64,000 nucleotides of DNA from contig NZ_BAAAWE010000001.1 of NCBI RefSeq assembly GCF_039534915.1, positions 6,076,001 to 6,140,000 on the forward strand, given 5' to 3'. This DNA comes from Streptomyces roseofulvus (GTDB lineage Bacteria; Actinomycetota; Actinomycetes; Streptomycetales; Streptomycetaceae). Both the position numbers and the translations under genes were made by a program. The notes beneath the pieces are model-generated. The model ran no database searches and was not told where the DNA came from. It was given only the letters and a program-made list of their open reading frames with translations. This document shows, piece after piece, positions 16,266 to 23,142 of this stretch (within the stretch, counting starts at the first letter, position 1; each line of letters starts with the position of its first letter).

Positions 16266-17600
16266 TCAGTAGGAGAAGCGGACATCGGCACCGCCGGGGG
16301 CGGCGGGGTCCAAGGGGTCCCGCGGGGAGTCGGGGTCCGACGGGTCCCGGGGTCCGGGCAGCGGGTCCGCCCCGCCGATGAAGGCCGCGTCGGGGCCCAG
16401 CCGGGCGTAGTGGGTGATCAGCGCCCAGTCGACGACGACGAGGAGCACGAGGACCGTCGTCAGGGCGACGACCGTGGCCAGCATGGCGCCGAAGGAGGTG
16501 TCCGACACGGCCTCCGCCACGGTGAGCTCGCCGTTCACCGCCCACGGCTGGCGGCCCACCTCGCGGGTGAGCCAGCCGCCGAGCAGGGCGATGAACCCGA
16601 AGGGGAGCAGCGCCATGGCGAACCACATCCGGATGCGCTTGCGGGACGGCGGCACGGCCGTCCGGCGGGCGGCGGTCGCCGGGATCCACGACACGAACAG
16701 CATGACGATGCCGATGAAGATCATGATCAGGGCGGGTGTCGCCACCCACTCCGGCGGCAGCCAGTCACCGGGGCCGTACTGCGCCACCTGGGCGGCGTTC
16801 AGCTCCTCCGGCGAGGGACCCTCCCCGGACACCACCGCGTGCTTGGCCGGCTGGTAGCTCTTCAGCTCGTCCAGGTGGACGAGGCCCGCCACGACGGTGA
16901 CGAGCGCGCCGGCGGCCGCCAGGATGCCGCCCTGCTTCAGGGTGGGCCGGAAGAACGCGACCTCGTGGTCACGGCGCAGGTGGGAGGCGCTGACGGCGGC
17001 GAGGAAGAGGCCGGCGAGCAGGGCGACGGCGCCGGCGATGTGCACCAGCGCGTACCAGGTCGCCCCGTTGGTGAGCAGCGCGCCCCAGTCGGTGACGCGG
17101 GTGACGCCGCCGCTCGTCTCGTGGCCGACCGGCTTCTGCATGAAGCCGTTCACCACCATGATCCAGAAGGTGGAGAGGTACGCGGTGAGCGCGACCAGCC
17201 AGATCAGCACGAGGTGGGCGCGGGCGGACAGGCGCCCGAAGCCGAAGGCCCACATGCCGAGGAAGGTGGACTCCAGGAAGAAGGCGACGATGGTCTCGAT
17301 GGCCACCGGGGCGCCGATGACGTTGCCCATCGCGTGCGACAGGCCGGACCAGTTCAGACCGAACTGGAACTCCTGCACGATGCCGCTGATGATGCCGAGC
17401 GCGTAGTTGATGACGTACAGGCCGCCCCAGAAGCGCACCCGCCGCAGGCCCGTGGCCCGTGCCTCGGGATCGCGGGCCCGGGTGGCGCGGGTCTGCGTCA
17501 CGGCCACGACGGTGACGAGGCCCAGGGTCAGGGCGACGAAGAGGAAGTGCAGCCCGGCCGTCACGGCGAACTGGAGGCGGGCGAGGTCAGCAGTGTTCAC
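16266..17600 (-). CDS. cydA: Cytochrome bd ubiquinol oxidase subunit I, short type
   Basis: The 444-aa subunit starts LARLQFAVTAGLHFLFV, with the haem b595 histidine. It contains IETIVAFFLESTFLGMW (haem b595/d region), FIMQKP-like FMQKPVGHE and GRQPWAVNGEL quinol-loop motifs. It is shorter than the usual actinobacterial CydA of about 500 aa as I recall it. That suggests a short Q-loop, like cyanide-insensitive oxidases. GTG 17600 has GAGGA about 9 nt ahead. A 46-codon leader ORF overlaps this start. The upstream region is a diverged copy of the prnB-like gene's control region, so regulation may be shared. I see no convincing Rex-type palindrome. Confidence 0.9.
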   Translation of the reverse strand: MNTADLARLQFAVTAGLHFLFVALTLGLVTVVAVTQTRATRARDPEARATGLRRVRFWGGLYVINYALGIISGIVQEFQFGLNWSGLSHAMGNVIGAPVAIETIVAFFLESTFLGMWAFGFGRLSARAHLVLIWLVALTAYLSTFWIMVVNGFMQKPVGHETSGGVTRVTDWGALLTNGATWYALVHIAGAVALLAGLFLAAVSASHLRRDHEVAFFRPTLKQGGILAAAGALVTVVAGLVHLDELKSYQPAKHAVVSGEGPSPEELNAAQVAQYGPGDWLPPEWVATPALIMIFIGIVMLFVSWIPATAARRTAVPPSRKRIRMWFAMALLPFGFIALLGGWLTREVGRQPWAVNGELTVAEAVSDTSFGAMLATVVALTTVLVLLVVVDWALITHYARLGPDAAFIGGADPLPGPRDPSDPDSPRDPLDPAAPGGADVRFSY

Positions 17601-17727
17601 GGGGGCGTTCCTCGCTGTGGTCGGCGGCATGCGCCCAGGAGCGGGCGACGGGTAATCGTGCGGTGGTGTGGGGGGAGCCCGCTGTCCCGGCATCGGCCGC
17701 GCGGCGCTCCCACTGACGCGACTCCAT
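17587..17727 (-). CDS. Putative 46-aa leader ORF overlapping the cydA start
   Basis: The frame begins MESRQWERRAADAGTAG and stops 12-14 nt inside cydA, so translation of the two could be coupled. A TAGGGT box ends 6 nt before its ATG, consistent with a leaderless transcript. It shares about half of its first 28 residues with the leader ORF before the prnB-like gene (MESR-WE, AGTAG, TTARLPV). Whether it is translated is unknown. Confidence 0.4.
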   Translation of the reverse strand: MESRQWERRAADAGTAGSPHTTARLPVARSWAHAADHSEERPREHC

Positions 17728-18100
17728 GTGCTCACCCTATCGACGAAGATCTCAACTCGGCATTCGAACACAGGAGTTGGGGTGACGCCGCGTCGTGACG
17801 CGGGCGCCACCGCCGGGTCTGGCGCGGTGCGGGTCGCCGGCCCGGGTCGTGCTACCCGGAGAGCGCCGGGCGGCCCGGCGGCTGTCAGGGTGAAGCGCCC
17901 CCGACCAGGGGGTGACGGGGGCTTCGTCTCTGAGGTTCGTCGAGCCGTGCCCGGACGTCGGCCTGTGCCTGGATCCCGGCAACGCCGTCGACGCTACCAG
18001 CGGGGTCGTCGCCCCGACACGGTGTCATTGCACGTGTGCACGTGGGCTTTTCACCCCGCGCCGGTGGTCGGCGGTGCGTCGTGGCGCCCCCGGTGTCGCG
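17641..18100 (-). repeat. Long imperfect direct repeat, copy A
   Basis: This stretch aligns in the same orientation with 21530-22215. The best-conserved block is 17945-18030 against 22067-22150, including GGCCTGTGCCTGGATCCCGG. It comprises the leader ORF, the operator, a spacer and what looks like the degenerate 3' tail of an exporter gene (18027-18100). Copy B carries about 200 bp extra. The 530-bp gap between cydA and the methyltransferase gene is otherwise empty. Confidence 0.7.
17753..17779 (-). promoter_or_regulatory. Operator-like inverted repeat CAACTC-N15-GAGTTG upstream of cydA
   Basis: Six-base arms separated by 15 nt lie just upstream of the TAGGGT -10-like box of the cydA leader. 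An identical arm sequence and spacing occurs at 21645-21671 before the prnB-like operon. Conservation of both arms amid divergent spacer bases suggests binding of one dimeric regulator. Confidence 0.5.
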
Positions 18101-18129
18101 CACGGGTGCGGACGAGCCGCGGCGGGACC

Positions 18130-19026
18130 TCAGGCGAGCCGCGCGCGGGCCACCCAGTGGTGGTCGCGGGGCGGGCAGAGCCGCGCGGGCGGCGCCGGCA
18201 CCCAGGAGCAGGTGCCTTCGGCGAGCCCGCCCAGCGTGTACGCCTCCGCCCGCCAGCCGTGCGCGCCCAGCAGACCGCCCAGGTCGTCCAGGCCGAGCCG
18301 GAACGCCGACCCCCGGGACGCCATGAACGCCAGGAACTCCTCATTGGCCGGGTCCCGGAAGTACGCGCTGTGCGGGGCGTCGACGAGCAGCACGGAACCC
18401 GGGCCCGACAGGCTCCTGATCCGGGAGAGCAGCCCGGCGAAGTGCTCGAGGCGCAGGTACGGGAGCAGTCCCTCGACGATCCACACCGTGGCGCGGCCCG
18501 GCTCGTGACCCGCCTCCCTCAGCCGCCGCGGCCACGTCTCGCCGCGCAGGTCCTCGCTCAACGCCACCCGGTCGCACGCGAGCTGGTCCGCGACCGGGGC
18601 CAGCAGGGCCTCCTTCGCCTCCAGTTGGCCCGGCAGGTCGACCTCGAAGTACCGGGTGCGGGCCGGGAGTCCGAGCCGCCAGGCCCGCGTGTCGCTGCCC
18701 GCCGCCAGGCACACCACCTGGGTGACCCCGTCGGCGACGGCCTCCTGGAGAGCGATGTCGCCGAACCGCCCCCGCACGATCACCGAGCCGACCGTGCCGC
18801 CGGCCGCCAGCGCCTCCCGCGCCATCAGCCGCGACCGCGGCGTGCTCAGCAGCTCGGCGTGGTGGTCCGCCAGGTAGGCGTCGGGGCGCTCGTGCTCCAT
18901 GGCCCTGATGACCGCCGTGATGAAGCCGGTCTCCTTGACGGCGGCGGCCTCGTCGCCCCGCGTGCCCGTGGCCGTGGCCGTGACCGTGCCCGCGCCCGTG
19001 TTCGTACCCGTGTCCGTGTCCGTCAT
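18130..19026 (-). CDS. SAM-dependent methyltransferase of the leucine-carboxyl-methyltransferase-like (TIGR00027) family
   Basis: The 298-aa enzyme has a Thr/Gly-rich N-terminal tail (about 20 residues). SRLMAREALA and a SAM site VVCLAAGSDTRAWRL follow, then YFEVDLPGQLEAKEALL, WIVEGLLPYL and a C-terminal RDHHWVARARL. Relatives are often O-methyltransferases of secondary metabolism. ATG 19026 overlaps the monooxygenase stop (ATGA), so it is translated from the same mRNA as the last gene of the prnB-like operon. It probably methylates the hydroxyl or carboxyl formed by the preceding enzymes, which is inference. A decayed second copy of part of this gene lies at 22735-22920. Confidence 0.85.
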   Translation of the reverse strand: MTDTDTGTNTGAGTVTATATGTRGDEAAAVKETGFITAVIRAMEHERPDAYLADHHAELLSTPRSRLMAREALAAGGTVGSVIVRGRFGDIALQEAVADGVTQVVCLAAGSDTRAWRLGLPARTRYFEVDLPGQLEAKEALLAPVADQLACDRVALSEDLRGETWPRRLREAGHEPGRATVWIVEGLLPYLRLEHFAGLLSRIRSLSGPGSVLLVDAPHSAYFRDPANEEFLAFMASRGSAFRLGLDDLGGLLGAHGWRAEAYTLGGLAEGTCSWVPAPPARLCPPRDHHWVARARLA

Positions 19027-20315
19027 TCCGCACTCTCCTTCTCGCGCCGCACGGCCGGCCGCCGACGCGGGCCGACGGAGAGCGTGGGCCGCGAATTGAC
19101 CCAGTCCTGATCGAACTTCCCTGTCGCCGCGTAGCCGCGGGAGATCTCCGCGAGCTCCTCCGCGCCGAAGACGTCCTCGATCCGCTCGAAGCCCCCCGGC
19201 GCCCGCTGGTGCGCCAGCGTCAGCACCTTCTCCGGCCCCATGGAGCGGTTGCTCCTCTGCAGTTCCGTCATCTGCGGCAGCCGGTCCGCCTCGTACGCGC
19301 GCAGGGCGTCGCCCGGGTCGGAGCACGTGGCGAGGTGCCGGGCCAGCACCCGCGCGTCGACGACGGCCTGGGTGGCGCCGTTGGACCCGGCGGGGTACAT
19401 CGCGTGGGCGGCGTCCCCCAGGAGGGTCGCGCGGCCGAAGGTCCACCGGGGGAGCGGGTCCCTGTCGGTCATCGGGTACCGGTGGATCCGCTCGGTGTCC
19501 GCGAACAGCCGGGCGAGGTCCACCTCCGGCGGCGACCAGTCGCCGAACTCGCCCAGGAGGCGTCGCCGCAGGCCGTCGACGTCCGCGGCGGAGCGCCCGC
19601 CGGGGGAGGCGTCCGGGAAGGCGGCGACCCAGTTGACGAGGCACCGGCCCGTCGTCTCGTCCCGGTCGATCGGGTACAGCACCAGCCGTCTCCGGTCGTC
19701 GCCGAGGACGGTCATGGAGGCCCCGGTGAGGAACCCGGGGGCCCACACGGTCCCCCGGTGCATCGTCACGCCGTTGCCGGGGGGAGGGCCCTCGTCCGGG
19801 TAGAAGGACGCGCGCACGGCCGAGTGGATGCCGTCCGCCCCGACCAGGACGTCCGTCTCCACTCCGCGCGTGCCGCCGCCCTCGTCCGCGAAGACGGCCC
19901 GCGTCCCGCCCGGCCCGTCGTCCAGGCCGGTGAACCGGGCGCCGGTGACGAGCGCGCGGTCGCCCAGGCGGTGCCGTACCTCCGCCTCCAGCACCGCGTG
20001 CAGACGGGCGTGCGACACCGAGAGCTGGGGCCAGCGGTAACCCGCCGACAGCCCCCGGTCCTCCCGCCAGACCAGGCGGCCCGCCGGGGTGCACAGCACC
20101 AGCTCCCGGGTCTGCACGGCATGGTGGCGCAGCGCGTCGAGGAGTCCGAGCTCCGCCAGTTCGCGGACGGCGTTGGGCAGGACGTTCAGACCGAACCCCG
20201 GCGGGCGCGGACGGGCGGCGGCCTCGAAGACGGTGACGTCCTCGAACCCCGCGGCGTGCAGGCTCGTCGCGGTGGCCAGCCCGCCGATTCCGGCCCCGAC
20301 TATCGTGATTCTCAT
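19023..20315 (-). CDS. FAD-dependent aromatic monooxygenase (PHBH/PhzS-like)
   Basis: The 430-aa flavoprotein has the FAD-binding motif IVGAGIGGLATATSL at residues 4-18 and the DG motif VLVGADGIHSAVR. The second FAD/ribityl motif is GDAAHAMYPAGSNGATQAV. The last motif resembles PhzS and salicylate-hydroxylase relatives, which hydroxylate aromatic acids using NAD(P)H and O2. It starts 35 nt after the prnB-like stop. The ATG at 20315 directly precedes the Rossmann fold, whereas the frame continues 108 codons upstream without homology. Its substrate is plausibly the product of the neighbouring haem enzyme. Confidence 0.88.
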   Translation of the reverse strand: MRITIVGAGIGGLATATSLHAAGFEDVTVFEAAARPRPPGFGLNVLPNAVRELAELGLLDALRHHAVQTRELVLCTPAGRLVWREDRGLSAGYRWPQLSVSHARLHAVLEAEVRHRLGDRALVTGARFTGLDDGPGGTRAVFADEGGGTRGVETDVLVGADGIHSAVRASFYPDEGPPPGNGVTMHRGTVWAPGFLTGASMTVLGDDRRRLVLYPIDRDETTGRCLVNWVAAFPDASPGGRSAADVDGLRRRLLGEFGDWSPPEVDLARLFADTERIHRYPMTDRDPLPRWTFGRATLLGDAAHAMYPAGSNGATQAVVDARVLARHLATCSDPGDALRAYEADRLPQMTELQRSNRSMGPEKVLTLAHQRAPGGFERIEDVFGAEELAEISRGYAATGKFDQDWVNSRPTLSVGPRRRPAVRREKESAE

Positions 20316-20350
20316 GGCCCGTGCTCTCACTCCGGATCGTGACGGTGGCT

Positions 20351-21436
20351 TCACCGCGCGGCGGTCGGCCCGAACGCGGCGTGGTTCTGCCGGGTGAGGG
20401 CGAGGATCTCGTCGAGGAGCTCCGTGCTTCCGCCGCCGCTGCCCAGTTCGTAGAGCCGCAGCTCCTCCTGATAGGCGCGCCGCGCCATGACCAGGTGCTT
20501 TCCGCGGAACGAGGCCAGCGTTCTGAGCGCCTCCCGCAGAGCCCTCGCCCCGGCCTGCACGTGCCGCGTCTCGTCCGGGGAGAGGGAGTCCTCCAGGGCC
20601 TCGGCGTAACGGGACGCCAGGGACGGCGAGGCCCGCCATTCCGCGTACCGGTCCCGCCAGTCGGGCAGCGTGTGCGCGGCGACCTCGTCACAGAACGCCA
20701 GGTATTCCGCCCCGCCCCGGTCCGACGCCCACAGCAGCACGTCGACCAGGAAGAGGGGGATGTGGGCCGCGGCCGGGCCCATGTACAGGCGGCCCGCCAC
20801 GCGGACGTCCTCGAAGTAGGGCCGCAGCTCGCGGGCGAAGAACTCGGGGGAGACGCCCAGCAGCACGCGCTTCATCGTCGCGTCGACCGCGCCGAGGCAC
20901 GCGACCAGGCACGCCCAGTCGTCGTCGTGCCCGGACCGGCGCGGATCCGCCGCGCACAGCGAGCGGCCGGCCTCCAGAGCCCGCGCCAGTTCCGGTACGC
21001 ACGTCCGCACCGCGCCGATGAGGCCGCGCTCCATCGCGTGCCCGGTGTAGAGCCGCTCCCGCTCTCCCGGGGGGTTCCAGGACGTGTAGTGGTAGACCGT
21101 GTCGCGCGGTATCAGACGCGTCCGCCGGCCGAGCAGTTCGAAGGGCACCCCGGCGTCCGGGAGGACGTCGAAGGCGACCACGCCGTGCCGCTTCAGGCTG
21201 CCGAGGTACATCCCGAGGTCGCGCATCGCGGCGAGGCACTCCGGCAGCGTGAAGCCCGCGACGCGCTCCTCCGTGGGGAGCGCCTCGCCGAGGACCCGCG
21301 TCAACGCGTCGACGTCCGCGGTCTCGTTCAGCTTGGGCAGGCGCCGCAGGTCCGCGTCGAGGTGCAGCGGATCGAGCCGTGCCACCTCCGCGTTGAACTC
21401 CTCGGAGGCGACGTCCAGCTGTCTTCGGGAACGCAT
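20351..21436 (-). CDS. PrnB-type haem enzyme (monodechloroaminopyrrolnitrin synthase family)
   Basis: The 361-aa product has the same length as Pseudomonas PrnB and aligns in order with the PrnB blocks I remember: AAMRDLGMYLGSLKRHG, DTVYHYTSWNP, LYTG, ELRPYFEDVRVAG, YMGPAAAHIPLFLVD and ELGSGGGSTELLDEIL. His314 in FRGKHLVMARRAY matches the position of the proximal haem ligand of PrnB (His313). PrnB belongs to the indoleamine/tryptophan dioxygenase superfamily and rearranges 7-chloro-L-tryptophan into a phenylpyrrole. No halogenase (PrnA/PrnC) or PrnD oxygenase is present in the window. The substrate is therefore likely non-chlorinated tryptophan or a relative. ATG 21436 has GGAG 9 nt upstream; an in-frame TTG at 21445 lacks a site. 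Confidence 0.85.
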   Translation of the reverse strand: MRSRRQLDVASEEFNAEVARLDPLHLDADLRRLPKLNETADVDALTRVLGEALPTEERVAGFTLPECLAAMRDLGMYLGSLKRHGVVAFDVLPDAGVPFELLGRRTRLIPRDTVYHYTSWNPPGERERLYTGHAMERGLIGAVRTCVPELARALEAGRSLCAADPRRSGHDDDWACLVACLGAVDATMKRVLLGVSPEFFARELRPYFEDVRVAGRLYMGPAAAHIPLFLVDVLLWASDRGGAEYLAFCDEVAAHTLPDWRDRYAEWRASPSLASRYAEALEDSLSPDETRHVQAGARALREALRTLASFRGKHLVMARRAYQEELRLYELGSGGGSTELLDEILALTRQNHAAFGPTAAR

Positions 21437-21488
21437 ACGAACCAACTCCAGGTGGGTGTCCCCCCGGTCACGTGGTGCCGGAGAAGGC

Positions 21489-21534
21489 GTGCCGGGGCCG
21501 AAGCCCCCGGCACCCCGCCGCTGCGATCAGCGGC
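21489..21534 (-). promoter_or_regulatory. Two hairpins between leader ORF and prnB-like gene (possible attenuator)
   Basis: A 7-bp perfect stem (GCCGCTG/CAGCGGC, loop 4 nt, 21517-21534) straddles the leader stop codon. A second stem (GTGCCGGGG/CCCCGGCAC, 21489-21513) follows, 53 nt before the prnB-like start. Leader ORF plus successive hairpins is the geometry of ribosome-mediated attenuation. No T-run follows, so it could instead control translation. Confidence 0.4.
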
Positions 21535-21619
21535 GGGTGACGGGCAGGCGTGCGGTGGTGGGGGTGGCGCCGGCCGTCCCGGCCACGGCCGCGAGGTGCT
21601 CCCACCGACGCGACTCCAT
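21527..21619 (-). CDS. Putative 30-aa leader ORF of the prnB-like operon
   Basis: The frame reads MESRRWEHLAAVAGTAG and continues to end in LPVTRR. A CAGGGT box lies 6 nt before the ATG, so it may be leaderless. It is homologous to the ORF in front of cydA. Substitutions between the two are not strongly confined to third positions, so coding function is unproven. One Trp codon is present, which is interesting next to a tryptophan-type enzyme but not diagnostic. Confidence 0.4.
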   Translation of the reverse strand: MESRRWEHLAAVAGTAGATPTTARLPVTRR

Positions 21620-22215
21620 GCGCTCACCCTGTCGTCGAGAATCCCAACTCAGTATCTGCACAGAGGAGTTGTGGGTAAGGGGAGGAGTGGAGGGCAGGAG
21701 GCGGCAGGCAGAGGACGGACCCGCCGACGAGCGCGGGGCGCCGGGCAGGGAGTCGCCACTCGCCGGTCCGGTCGTCGGCGACGAACGAACCGACTCCGGA
21801 AGTTCGCGTGGTGCATGGCATCCTCCTGGGCTGTGCGGCCGTGGCTGTCTCTCTTCGAGCCGTGGCGTTCGGTCCGGGCGTGCGGTCGCGCCGACGAGCG
21901 AGGAGCCGCGTCGTCACACGGGCGACCACGGCCGGGTCCGGCACGGTGTGGGGTTCGGCCCCGGGTGCACCCGGGGTACGTCGGGCGGCGCGGCGGCCGC
22001 CGAGGTGAAGCGCGGCCCCCGCGACCGGATGGGGTGACGGGGGCTTCATCTGGAGTTTTCCGAGCCGTGCTGCGACGTCGGCCTGTGCCTGGATCCCGGG
22101 AACGCCGTCGACGTTACCAGCGGGCTTGTCGTCCGAACACGGTGTCATTCCACGTGTGTGTGTGCGGTTTTCACCTGATGGCGGTGGTCACGGGCGCGTC
22201 GCCCGTCCTCGGTGT
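21530..22215 (-). repeat. Long imperfect direct repeat, copy B
   Basis: This is the counterpart of 17641-18100 in the same orientation. Compared with copy A it has about 200 bp extra at 21681-21895. Its distal end covers the 3' tail of the exporter fragment. No additional gene is visible in the 700 bp between the prnB-like start and that fragment. Confidence 0.7.
21645..21671 (-). promoter_or_regulatory. Operator-like inverted repeat CAACTC-N15-GAGTTG upstream of prnB-like operon
   Basis: Arms and spacing match those at 17753-17779, with a different spacer sequence. It lies just upstream of a CAGGGT -10-like box and the leader ATG. It is the probable binding site of a shared regulator, not identified in the window. 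Confidence 0.5.
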
Positions 22216-22702
22216 CGGGGGCGATGGCGGGCAGCACCGCGAGGGCGATGAGGACGCCGGCCGCCGCGATCGCGGCACCGGTCGGCATGCCGAGCGCACA
22301 GCCGTCCGCGAGGGCTTCCGGGGTGCCGGTGTCCCCGGCGCGGGCGTCGGCGACGGTGCCCAGGGCGGCCGGGCCGAGCGCGGCACCGATCCGGCGCGAA
22401 CCGGTGAGGAGGGCCGAGGCCGAGCCCGCCTCGTGCTCCTCGACGCCGCTCGTGCCGAGCGAGGCCATGGGGGCGAGACAGAGACCGATGCCGACGCCGG
22501 AGACGAGCGACGGCCCGAGGACGTCGACGGCGAACGAGCCGTCGGCGGTGAAGAGGCTGAACCAGGCGAAGCCGACGCCGGTCAGCGGACCGCCGATCGC
22601 CGGCACCGTCCGCGGAACCAGGGCGCCGCCCGGCCTGACGGCGAGCACCGAGCCGAGGACGACGCCGAACGCGAACGGCAGGAACTCGACGCCGCTGCGC
22701 GC
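22145..22702 (-). pseudogene. C-terminal fragment of a DHA2-type MFS exporter
   Basis: About 185 codons resemble the last third of EmrB/QacA-type exporters. Recognisable pieces are EFLPFAFGVVLGS, the helix SLVSGVGIGLCLAPM, then AGSASALLTGSRRIGAALGPA and a final membrane helix AAGVLIALAVLPAI. The N-terminal two thirds are missing; upstream of about 22702 the frame has no transporter homology. It lies upstream of the prnB-like operon on the same strand, so an exporter may once have belonged to this cluster. Short remains of the same 3' end appear at 18027-18100. Confidence 0.75.
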
Positions 22703-22734
22703 GGGGCTGCTCCCGAGCACCGGCGTACCGGCCG

Positions 22735-22920
22735 AGCGGACCGCCCAGGTCGACCGGACCGAGCCGGAACGGGGAACCCGACTGCCGGACGCCGTCCGCG
22801 ACGGGTCTGCTGGAAGGCGAGGCCGCCGCCCCCGCAGGATCATCGAGCCGACCGTCCCGCCGTCCCGGCCTGCGCCTCCCGCGCCGTCAGACGGACCGCG
22901 GCGCGCTCAACGGCACGGCT
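22735..22920 (-). pseudogene. Decayed fragment of a TIGR00027-type methyltransferase
   Basis: The DNA from about 22796 to 22920 aligns with the intact methyltransferase gene at about 18732-18860. Shared words include CATCGAGCCGACCGT/CACCGAGCCGACCGT and GCGCCTCCCGCGCC. The protein frame is broken by small indels: pieces corresponding to VIVRGRFGD and SRLMAREA occur in different frames. Together with the adjacent exporter fragment this suggests an older duplicated copy of a methyltransferase-exporter unit. Confidence 0.65.
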
Positions 22921-22975
22921 CGGCACGGCATGGCACGGCACCGCACGGCATGGCACGGCACGGCATGGCATCGCA
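22907..22975. repeat. CGGCA/TGGCA pentanucleotide microrepeat
   Basis: About a dozen near-consecutive CGGCA, TGGCA or CGGCT units form a 5-bp periodic tract. It yields only low-complexity open frames (RAVPCRAV) and is read as slippage in a decayed region. Confidence 0.7.
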
Positions 22976-23037
22976 TTCCGCCGGACAGGCGGACCCGCCG
23001 TACCCAGGTCGGACGCGACCCGGGACTTCAGAACCAC

Positions 23038-23103
23038 GTGCCCCGGCCGGAGGACACGGCCCGGCTCAGGACCTCGTGCCCCGGCCGGAGGGACTCGGCC
23101 CGG
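23038..23103. repeat. Two 27-bp direct repeats
   Basis: GTGCCCCGGCCGGAGG followed by an ACxCGGCCCGG stretch occurs at 23038 and again at 23076, a period of 38 bp. It lies in the non-coding, decayed zone just downstream of the saccharopine-dehydrogenase-like gene. Confidence 0.6.
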
Positions 23104-23142
23104 CCCCGGCGCGCGGTGAACCGTGCCGCCCGCCGCGCCCGA

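Noticed and set aside
17941..18060. Conserved + strand peptide (DVGLCLDPGNAVD) in both long repeats
   Set aside because: Substitutions between copies are not biased to third positions and the frame has no ribosome site. It is treated as non-coding repeat DNA.
20351..21436. Ordinary tryptophan or indoleamine dioxygenase
   Set aside because: The motif order and length follow PrnB, not TDO/IDO. IDO-type C-terminal signatures are not seen.
18130..22920. Insertion sequence flanking the prnB-like operon
   Set aside because: No transposase, terminal inverted repeats or target duplication is visible. The flanking repeats contain regulatory and gene-tail sequence.
22840..23037. Small - strand ORF containing RAVPCRAV repeats
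   Set aside because: It is produced by the CGGCA microrepeat and methyltransferase debris, with no ribosome site.
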